A stretch of 64,000 nucleotides of DNA from Melieria omissa (taxonomy: Eukaryota > Arthropoda > Insecta > Diptera > Ulidiidae), in contig OZ020267.1 in assembly GCA_963971225.1 (NCBI GenBank), forward strand, positions 104,828,392 to 104,892,391. Reading direction: 5' to 3'. Below the pieces are notes generated by a model, which saw nothing but the letters and a program-made list of their open reading frames with translations, ran no database searches and was not told the origin of the DNA. Below, piece after piece: positions 54,756-64,000 of the stretch (positions within the stretch are counted from its first letter, which is position 1; the number at the start of each line of letters is the position of its first letter). A program made the translations under genes and the position numbers.

Positions 54756-56760
54756 AGCGGAATGGTCATCACTGTTTTACTGGCTACACTTTTAGAAGGA
54801 AGGAATACATTCTCTGCTTCAGCACTCTCCTCGTATATCAAGACAACTTTTGGCAACCCTGGTGCTTACAGAACTAGACAAAAGGTTGTCTCTAGGACAC
54901 ATATCTTTGCTTAGTTAGGTTTGACAAAACTATTAGTGATATAATGGATCACTACTACAACTTGTAAATGGATCTCCAACTGGTGTCACTGAGGTCCCAA
55001 TAAAAATCTATGTGTGGTCAATGCAGCCAGCCAGTTACACTTACCTGACTTTCAGCAGCAAATGGAGTAAAATTATTCAAGGATAATCATATAAATACAG
55101 AGTCACAATATAGTTGGTTGCATAAAGATAGCCTTTAGTCTCCTTGTCGGGTTGTGTAGCCAGTAAGCCATGTAGACACTTTTCGTATTACAACAATTAT
55201 TCACTGTTCAGTCAAACTATGTTCGAGGCTGTGTAAAATTTATTGTCATTGTCACATTGCTTTATGACCTTCAACTGCTTAACAAAAATTCGGCACAAAA
55301 AGACATTCATTGCGCTCTCAATAAGCAGCTTCGCATCGTTTACTAATTAAGTTTAAATCAACGTGAAAATATTGTCTGGCCACTCAAAATAAACACATAC
55401 ACACACACAAAGCCAAACATAGTAGCATACATATTATAGAACAGCCAATGCCAATAACGGCACAAAAGCAAAACCAACTTGCACTTAGTCCAACCACTGA
55501 TCAGCACACGGCCGACACATTTCATGCATTCGCTGCATTGCCGCCAACGTTGCAACGCTGCCACTTGAACTCTGCCGCACACATTCATGTCTATGTATGT
55601 GTTTTATATATGTGATATTTTACGGTTTACAAAACTATAAAATTGCAATTTAATGGCAGTTTATTATTTACCAAAGTGAACAAGCAAGAAAACACTCGCA
55701 CGCACACCAATTTTTATTGCTGGTTGTGTTAGTTTGGTGGCGCCACACAAACAACTTCATTGTGCGGGCGAAAGTGCTATCTGTGTGCTATTTATTTTAT
55801 TGCCACCTCCATCATTTGTGCAAAATGATTAATGCCATAATTAGATTTGCACTTGTGACATTTTAATTACGGCGCAAAGCAACAGCAGCAACATGAACAC
55901 CGGAAGCAACAGCAACAGCAGCAGCACCAACCAACCAACAGTCTAGTGAGAGCCCTGCTTTGGATTTCAATGGTGTTTTTGCTGTAATTACTGTAGTTGT
56001 TGTTGCTGTTGATTATGCCATCGTTGTGACAGCAACAAGTGGCCTGCTTTGCTGTTTAATTTTGTGCAATAATATTTTCAAAGAAGTTATGACACTTTGG
56101 TGCAATTTTAATTGCAAATTGCGTGCCGGAACTTTTAGCTTAACCGGTTTGAAAATTTACTGAGAATTATGCTATGAGTGAATTGGCAGACAATGATGCG
56201 TCACTAAATACTTTAAACAACCAATTAAGTAAATTATTTAAATGTCAATTGGTATGAATTACTTACTTTTGAGTAAAAGACATTTTGAAATATAGCCTAA
56301 AAGTATGCCACAGTGGCAGCTAATAACGGTGTATCAGGACTAACTTATTTTATGCATTTAGTTTTAAAGTCTCTTGATTGAGTTTTTGATAACTATATAG
56401 TAAACATGATACAATTTAAAATAATCAGTTGAGTGGTCTTTGCAGGACTCCTTAAGTTCACTTGATAGTTTTGCTGTAATAACACAGGGCAACAAATTTC
56501 GGCTTTTTGTCGGCTCTTCTGGTTTTGATATCAGTTCTAGGGTTGTTAGGGTTCGCCGAATTCGAATACGCAAACCATATTAAAAACTTAGTTTACGTTT
56601 TCGTAAAAAGAAGCTTTCCATTTTTTCGGATTTCCCTTGTTTTTTTCACGTAACCCAATAAACCGATTGACATTATTTTCACTTTAACGCATTTACAAAA
56701 CCTTACAGCTTCTTTTCCAATGTAATTTATTTTAATATCTGCAGTGATTGGAGTACGGCA

Positions 56761-57096
56761 GCCGCCGTACCTCAGCTGGCTAGTGCGTTGGGTCGCGAGT
56801 CAAGACTCCGCGAGTTCAATAATCCGTTGCGTTAACACCGAAAAAAAAGAAAAACAACAATTTTTCTTTCGGCGGCTGTCCTCTCAGCAGGAAATGGCAA
56901 ACCTTTGAGAGTAAAATTGCTTATGAAAAAGCTCCCAACTCGCCGTTCGGAATCGGCATAAACCTGTAGGTGCCTTCCAACCTTGTAAAAACATTCGCAC
57001 GCACAACACGGTTGGTTGCGGGTAGCTAGGCCTTAGTCTCGTAATCGGGTTGTCGTGCCAGTCAAGAAGAATAAGAATAAGAAGAAGAAGAAGAAG
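56761..57096 (+). mobile_element. Second copy of the (AAG)n-tailed tRNA SINE
   Basis: It is nearly identical in order to the 9190-9519 element: a CCGCCGTACCTCAGCTGG head, CTTTCGGCGGCTGTCC, AACTCGCCGTTCGGAATCGG, and CGTGCCAGTCAAGAAG into (AAG)n. The B-box region is damaged. The flanks show only a loose repeat (GTGATTGGA / GTTATTGGA), so it is probably older. Confidence 0.88.
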
Positions 57097-57185
57097 TTAT
57101 TGGACCTCAAAGTCGGAAAATATAAAATTTCAAGGCGTTTTCTTTGATGTTGAAAAACATGCACATTTTTCTTAAATCAATTTAA

Positions 57186-57901
57186 GGCAGGTTCTCACCT
57201 TGTGGAAAAAAAACAATTTTTTTTTTACCTTATCGTGTAGATATATGTTTCAAAAATGTGCTCCAGAAATTTCAGATCAAAATCTGAAAAATTACAAAAG
57301 TTACAGGCCGTTACATAGAGCAGTGTAGAGCACCGGCCAAGCGCGCTTTAAACTTTAAACGCGTTTTTCTCAGAACCACATTTTCGGACCTTACGGAAGT
57401 GATTGAAGGCGCTGGAATGAACCAATCGTCACCAAATTTTTTCCAAATGTTCCTCAGGGTTTTTTCTAATAAACGAACCACGATCAGCCAAAAATATTGA
57501 AAATTGTTTATTTAAAAAAATAAATGAACAAAAAAATGCGAAAATCTTAATTTTTTTTCAAAACCTCAAAACTTTTGTAATTTTGATTTTTTTTTCATCA
57601 TCTTGGTTCATTCAATAGATAATACGGTACACATTAAGATGTGTTCGATTTTTGTGTTTCCGATCACGGGTTTTGACGGAATCACTTCCGGTAGCGGGAC
57701 ACCTCCTCGCCGACATGCCGCCACTGATGGACGCCCACTTCCCCCGTTTTTTTGATTCATTCAATTTGAAAAATTGTATTCTCTAAATAAATGTGTGTTC
57801 ATATCCAGAAACAATTTTCAGCGTTGTATCTTTAACCGTTTTCTCAAAAAAAATTCCTTAAAAAAGTGCACTTTTTCGGATCCACAAGGTGAGAACCTGC
57901 C
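57186..57901. mobile_element. 716-bp TTAA-flanked MITE (piggyBac-like)
   Basis: GGCAGGTTCTCACCTTGTGG and its perfect reverse complement are the ends. TTAA lies at 57182-57185 and 57902-57905. The interior has no usable frame. Confidence 0.82.
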
Positions 57902-58305
57902 TTAAGTGTAAAACGAAAGCGGAAACATCAAGAAATACAACAACGTCAAATTATTTGATGTGATTGCCATTCTCATCGAAATAATAGCAAAAATGTACCA
58001 GACTATAAAGAGACATTTTTTTCCGGAACATGTTGAGTTTGTGTTGAGACTTTTCGTGAGTTTTCGGGAACTTCGAGAACAATTTCGGGCCTTCAGAAAC
58101 TTTGTCATTAAATAGGAATGATGGTTGTTTAGATTGTTGTCTTAGTTAAAATTTTATGGTCATTAAATGTTAATAAAAAAAATCATAATTTTAGATCTTT
58201 TGGCACATATTCGATAAATTAAAAATAAACTATTAAAAATAAATTAATTAATTATTAAAAATATATTATAATAAATTAATAAAAATATGTTACATATGTA
58301 TTACA

Positions 58306-58870
58306 CAGGCCGACAAGATTTTAGAACCAGAAACCAGAGTATACTATTCCGAAGGTTTTTGGTGCGCTGAACAAGAATCTGGCCTCAGAATTGCTCCATC
58401 ACGTCAGGTTTTCGAGATATCCTAACCTAAAAGTGCGAAAATAGCGGTTTTTGCCTATATTTGAGGTTATGTAGCATAGCTATTTTAGCTATCCAAAATT
58501 GAAGTTTGGAATACACATTGTGGTTCCGCCTAGTCGCCTGGCAAATAAGGTGGCAGCGCCTTTGGATATCTCAATTGGATATCTCAAAGACGAAAAATGA
58601 CTTTTGAGCAAACTAAGGCGCATTTGAAAGGGAAAGGCTTGTACTTTAAGATGCCAGCAGTTATTTTACAAAAAAAGTTAAAATAGCTATGCTACATAAC
58701 TTCAAATATAGGCAAAAACCGCAATTTTCGCACTTTTAGGTTAGGATATTTTGAAAACATGACGTGATGGAGCAATTCTGAGGCCAGCTTCTTGTTCAGC
58801 GCACCAAAAACCTTCGGAAAAGTATACTCTGGTTTCTGGTTCTGAAATTTGTTCGAATTTTGTCGGCCTG
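58306..58870. mobile_element. 565-bp foldback element with ~185-bp arms
   Basis: Arms 58306-58489 and 58678-58870 are long imperfect inverted repeats starting CAGGCCGACAAGATTTTAGA. They share CCTCAGAATTGCTCCATCAC and TAGGTTAGGATAT-type words. A ~190-bp spacer separates them. No target duplication could be recognised. Confidence 0.75.
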
Positions 58871-58965
58871 TCTTATTAAATTAAAAAAATACATAAAAAA
58901 TATAAAAAAATATATACAATTTAAGTACTATTAAAAATAAAAAATTCAAAATTAAAAAAAAAAAT

Positions 58966-59026
58966 TCAACTCAATTCAATTCAATTCAATTCAATTCAAT
59001 TCAATTCAATTCAATTCAATTCAATT
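58966..59026. repeat. (TTCAA)n microsatellite
   Basis: About eleven tandem TTCAA/CAATT units. Confidence 0.9.
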
Positions 59027-59059
59027 TATATTTAGAAATTTTTGTTAGGTAATAAGATA

Positions 59060-61429
59060 ATAAATAGAACCAATGTTGCTTTGGTTGTAGTCCCAGAGCT
59101 AAAAATACTGAATCTTGGCAATAAATAGAACCACTGTGGCTTTGATATTGTTCCCAGAGCATCAAATACCGAAGGCTAACTACAAATTGCGCCAAATTAA
59201 TAAACTAAATATTTACATCAGTGCTTTATTTAACGTTTGGTCGAACTGTATTGATTGATTTATGGCTTTATGGCTACTCGTCATAATGCGATGATTTAGT
59301 TCTTAGCAAACCACATAATACAGCAATTTGAAGGCTTTACCACACACACACACGCACATTCACATATACACAGTCAAATTGTGAGCACAATACCATTGAG
59401 ATTACCGCGCGAATTTGTGCATACAACATAAACGATTGAAATGCCGCAAAGGCAGAGTTTGTGTGTGTGATGTCGGTGCGAATGCATGGCAATACTCGCC
59501 GATAAACGTTTAGAACAAAACAGACAAACAATTGCACGCATACATGTGCAGCTAGTAGACAAATGAACGGACAGCCGGACACAGGACGAACGGATGCCAA
59601 CTGTAACGCCATACGGATGTCTGAAACCGATAATCGCTGCATGTGTGTGTGGGTGTTTGTGTGTGTGTACTGAGGCATTTGCCTAGATTTAGTGTGATGC
59701 TAGAACGGGGCGGCAATAAATTTTACTGCACACAATGCTGCACGCACACAATGCCAAAGTATTTGGAAATTTACATGTTGCACGTTGCATATTGAACTGT
59801 TGCAAAGTTGTCACACTGCAAAAATCGAAATTCAACTTATAGAAAATTTTATGTAAATATTTATTTATTTATTTATTTAAAATTGTTTTCTTCTTTTTCA
59901 TAATTCCTTTCACTATTCATACCAATATTTTCTTACTTTGTTTTGCATTCGCTACCAATATTTTGCTTTGGTTGTATTGCTTTCAGTGCTGCCAAACGTT
60001 TATTACGTTGGTGCCGCATAACATCACCGATATGTGCAACTATCAGTGTGTGCGTGTGTATCTGGCGGCGTTGACCATTACCTGTGTTAGTTGTGTAGAA
60101 TTGGCTGGTTTCGCTTAACGGGGCCGATGGGTTCGGCGTCTGATCATAAATTCTCATCGTTCATGGTGGGCGCTGTCAGGCTGTGGCGACGGCAGCGGAT
60201 GCTTTTGCGGCCTGCTGCTTTTGTCCGCATTTGCATGCGTCCTACATCCCACTCCCTCCCGTTTTCCTGCCACATATGCATAGATATGTAAATATGTGTG
60301 TGTGTATGTTTGAGTAATTATGTTCAAATTATCAAATGTCGCCGTTGTAATTGTTGTAATTATCGTGCCTTGCTATTGCTGTGATTGTAGTGATTGTTGT
60401 TGTTGCTATTATTATTGTTGCTGTTTGTCGTTGTAGGTAGATAGTTGTTGTTGCTGTTTGTTGTTGTTGCTGTTATTATTGCTTGCACTGTAACCAGTGC
60501 TGCATTGGCGTTGCATTTTATGCCAACATGATTTACTTAATGCATTTGCAGGATTTATTAGTTTAATTAAATTTTGTTAATTCAATTAGTTGCACTGCGC
60601 ATTATGCATATTCAATTAATGTTTGACTTATGCCTTTGTTGTTCTTGTTGTTGTCTTGAAAATTTCCCAAGAATGCATAGCTTTAAGTATTAATTTTGTA
60701 TTGATAGGTTTTTGACTTTATGCCTTAATAAAACATCTAATTATTTTAAGGCATGCAATGGATTCAATTCATGGAATAATTATTTGAAGTTATTTACATC
60801 GTCTACATGCCGTTGTATGTGTAGAAGTTAAATACTTAGAAAGATTTAGGAAATTCATCTGAGCTTGCAGAGATTCTCTAATTAAAGACATTGGCTTGAA
60901 CAAACTTCTAATTTGCACTTAAATAATAAAGGATTTAGAATTGTATAAAAACAATAGAGACAAAAATATTGAGTTAGTTAGTACCAAATAAAAAACCAAA
61001 AAACATATAGGAACGATAAAATATAAATTAGAATAACTAATTACTTTAATGTTCTGTTTTCCTGGTCAAAATTGATACAACTTTCTAAAGAATATCTGGC
61101 TGTATCTTTGCTAAAGACTTTTTCGATAATTCAAGGATGTTTATGATTTTTTTGTATTTTGCTATCGTACAGCAATGACCTGACAAAGCTCCACAATAAA
61201 TATTCAACCAATTAATCACGTATAATCACGGCCCAATGGTTTAAACTGAGAAATAATCTTTTCATTAAACTTTGTTTTCAATAATTCAAGAACCACAAAA
61301 ATTATGGACTGCATCGTTATCTGGATGGACACACAATGTGTGGAGACGATTGTTAAATTCAGCATTGTTTTGAAATAAATATTTTTCAATGATACTGTTG
61401 TCGTGTTGTTTCCAGTACCGCTTGAGTAA
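59060..61429. other. No gene seen; microsatellite-rich
   Basis: CA/GT runs at 59340-59360 and 59640-59670, and TTG-rich runs at 60390-60480. No exon could be supported. Confidence 0.55.
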
Positions 61430-61646
61430 AATTATTCATATAATTAACGAAAAATGACACGAGGCCTCAGTTCTTGCATTAAGTGAATCTTTTGTGGGTG
61501 TAGTTCTAGATCTTTGACTAAAATTGTTCCCAAAATTTTTCCCTTTAGTTCTTGTATCAACGGAATCTTTTATAGATGTACAGAGTTCCAGGGTTTTGAA
61601 ATGAAGACATGGTGGTTTAGTTCTTGCATCAACTGAATATTTTTAA

Positions 61647-62896
61647 CCCTTCGATAGGCAGTAATTAGTTACTACACATCTGCACTTTGTCGTCTGGCTA
61701 GACGAAATCTGAGTGAGGCTTTTTACAAAGGCAAAGCGCAATGACACATGAAGTTTATTATGTTTATATGGTAGGCAACGTATGTAAGTATATATATAAG
61801 GGAGAGGGCTGGGTTGTGAACCAGGCTGGGGTGTGAACCATTGCCGTTTTTTCTTTCCCTAATTGACATATCGCCAATCTTTCAACTGTCAATTTTGTCT
61901 TATGATATGACTCTGCTTTTGTGGTTACACCGAAGTAAAAACACGTATTGCTTGTGGTAGCTAGAGACATCGTGTTTGAAAATCAACTGCGAAAACTTTT
62001 TTGCTTTTTTTTTAAGTGCTATCCAAGTGATTGAATTTATTCTAAAAATGTAAGTGTAATACAGATTTATTTAGGGTATTGATTCTATTTTACGATCCAA
62101 TATTGGTTTATGTTGAAATATGATTGGAAGTGGCGTTTATTTTAAAGTTTCCAAAATGGCATCGTGGTTGGGCTGTGAACCACTGAGGTGGCTGGGTTAT
62201 GAACCACCTGTTTTTCGTACTACATTTGTTCTAACACTGTCAAATATGGACGGATATATTAAAATAAAGTCATTTTATATAATTTAACTCGATTTCGTTG
62301 TGTTCACTTGAAGTGAGCCAATACGAGAACACGTTCGTATTTCACATCCAAACATTCCGACACAGATTAGGATGAAAATTTAAAAAATTTAGCAGTTTCA
62401 TTCATTGCGATTTTTTGGCCTAAGAGGCGTCATTATAACTTTTTTTCACCTCTTGAGGCTTCCTGATTAAATAAATTCTCAATGTACTTAAAAATTATGG
62501 GTGTTTTCTTCGTATTTTCTGACTTTAATAGGGATTTTCCAGATGGTTCACAACCCAGCCACTTTTTTGAAAAAGCGAAAAATCACGTTCTTAGAAAATT
62601 GGACGTAGAGAGTTAAATTTCAATCAAAAGGGTAATCTGTCTTCATAACAAAGTTGCGTTATATATTCACCTTTCCAACGGTATCTTCGATTTTTCGATA
62701 TCTTTATTCTGAGAAAAGTTAGAGCCGAAAAACAAAACCCGGTTCACACCCCAGCCCTCTCCCTTATACAAATTATGTTCATATATATGTACTTTCCTAG
62801 TTACCCACATATACACTGTAAAAAGGAGATGAATCTGTGATATTTTTATTTTTTTTAACCATTTCGTCTGGCCAGACGACAAAGTCCATCCGAGGG
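61647..62896. mobile_element. TTAA-flanked element interrupted by a TA element
   Basis: CCCTTCGATAGG and ATCCGAGGG lie next to TTAA (61643-61646 and 62897-62900). Further in, CACTTTGTCGTCTGGCTAGA and its inverse GTCTGGCCAGACGACAAAGT form strong subterminal inverted repeats. The interior is occupied by 61799-62764. Confidence 0.7.
61799..62764. mobile_element. 966-bp TA-flanked transposon fossil, nested
   Basis: AGGGAGAGGGCTGGG at the left and CCCAGCCCTCTCCCT at the right are inverted ends with TA on each side (61797-61798 and 62765-62766). The word GCTGGGTTGTGAACCA and variants recur at both ends and internally (62169-62220, 62543-62560). No intact transposase frame is seen. Confidence 0.8.
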
Positions 62897-63844
62897 TTAA
62901 TGGATGCAGTCGAGTAAAATTTTCTACATAATCGACGAACAAAGATACGAGGCTTAAGAATTTGATCAACTGAATCTTTTGTCGATGTAGTTTCAGATCT
63001 CTCAGCAAAATTGTTGACACAATCACGAGCTTTTAGTTTTTGTCTTAGCTGAATCTTTTAAGTATGGATGTAGTTTCAGATCTTTGATATAAAGACACAA
63101 GGCTGTAGTTCTTGTATCAACTGAATCTTCTATAAATATATATGTTTTAATATTTCCCTCATAATAATATAACAAATACACGAGGCTTAGAGTCTGTATC
63201 AGGTAAATCTTTTGTGGACGTAGTTCCAGATCTTTGAGCACAAATTTCGACACAATTGTCGCACACAGACACGAGCCTTTAGTTTTTGTCTTAGTTGAAT
63301 CTTATTATCCTATCAAAATTTTCAACATAATCGACAGGCAAAGGCATTATTGTTGTCATTATTGCTGTTGTTATCGAATTTTCTTTCGTAGTTTTATTAA
63401 AAAAATAATAATTTAGAGAGCCAAACCACAAAAACCTCAATAAAAAGATCGTAGAAACGTATTTGTAGCTAAGCTTATCCTAAATAAATCTTAAGTGTTG
63501 TATAATCTTTGATTGTAGTATTGACAAAAGTCAGCCTCAAAGGTCTGTGATTAATACAAAAACAAAAGCATGAGCGCTGAATTGTTCCAAGGCAAAAGCC
63601 AACGCAAGCCTCGGCAAGGCCAGTGAATTACTTTAATTGAATCAGCGTGAGTCTGCGAAATTTTGTATTTTTTGTATTTAAGCCAAAGTGAGCCACGCTG
63701 AACGACGATGTTGTTGTGAGTTAAGTGAGTCAGTTGTGTTTCGAGCTGGGCATCACTTATGTACAGTTAATTAATTAATTAGTTAAATGTTGTTATAGTA
63801 AAGAAAATTCTTTGATTCTTGAATAACTATCGAGTTATGTTGTA

Positions 63845-63863
63845 AAATAAATAAATAAATGAA

Positions 63864-63906
<43 letters not shown>

Positions 63907-64000
63907 ATGCATTAATAAATGAATAAATAAATAAAAAAAATAAAATAAAATAAAATAAAATAAAATAATATAAAATAAAATAAATTAAAACAAAATAACA
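63845..64000. repeat. (AAAT)n / (AAAAT)n microsatellite to the window end
   Basis: Tandem AAAT units pass into AAAAT units and run off the window. Confidence 0.9.

Larger units (their letters stand above)
61430..63330. repeat. Degenerate tandem repeat interrupted by nested transposons
   Basis: The motif series ACACGAGGC / TTCTTGTATCAACTGAATCT / TTTTGTGGATGTAGTT / CAGATCTTTGA / AAATTGTT recurs at least six times on both sides of the 61647-62896 insertion. The phrase CAACTGAATATTTTTAA is cut by that insertion and its continuation follows on the far side. Confidence 0.8.

Overview
The window is nuclear DNA from an insect, most likely a higher fly (Diptera, Brachycera). The basis is three conserved genes with fly-like exon structure: a CenG1A/AGAP-type ArfGAP, Smg5 and ribosomal protein S8. 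Other clues are GT-AG introns, opa (CAG) repeats in coding DNA, and AT-rich intergenic DNA full of short transposons. The loose spacing and repeat load suggest a large-genome acalyptrate fly, for example a tephritid fruit fly, rather than a compact Drosophila genome. The species is an inference.

Layout. 1-12.6 kb: no confident gene; it holds SINE fragments, a satellite array (4.5-6.8 kb) split by a mariner copy, two piggyBac-like MITEs and a complete SINE (9.2 kb). 12.7-18.8 kb: seven 3' exons of CenG1A (+ strand); the start of its GTPase domain is not in the window. 18.8-30 kb: 3'UTR, tandem repeats, MITEs, a 1.25-kb (TTTTA)n tract and a decayed PIF/Harbinger element. 30.1-36.0 kb: the complete Smg5 gene (- strand, 6 exons, 1216 aa). 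36.5-44.2 kb: a long-inverted-repeat element containing a minisatellite, a hAT-like MITE, a SINE with a 13-bp target duplication, and a Harbinger element with another element inserted in it. 44.6-46.1 kb: the complete RpS8 gene (+ strand, 4 exons, 208 aa) with two candidate intronic C/D snoRNAs. 46.2-64 kb: no recognisable gene; more mariner, piggyBac-like, foldback and SINE insertions, tandem repeats and microsatellites.

The three genes are not a functional unit. CenG1A is a membrane-traffic and signalling ArfGAP, Smg5 acts in nonsense-mediated mRNA decay, and RpS8 is part of the small ribosomal subunit. The main interest lies in the mobile DNA. Many elements have base-exact ends and target duplications, several are nested so their order of insertion can be read, and the SINEs appear to be modular, with one tRNA-like head and core joined to two kinds of 3' tail. 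All family assignments come from reading the sequence; no database search was possible.
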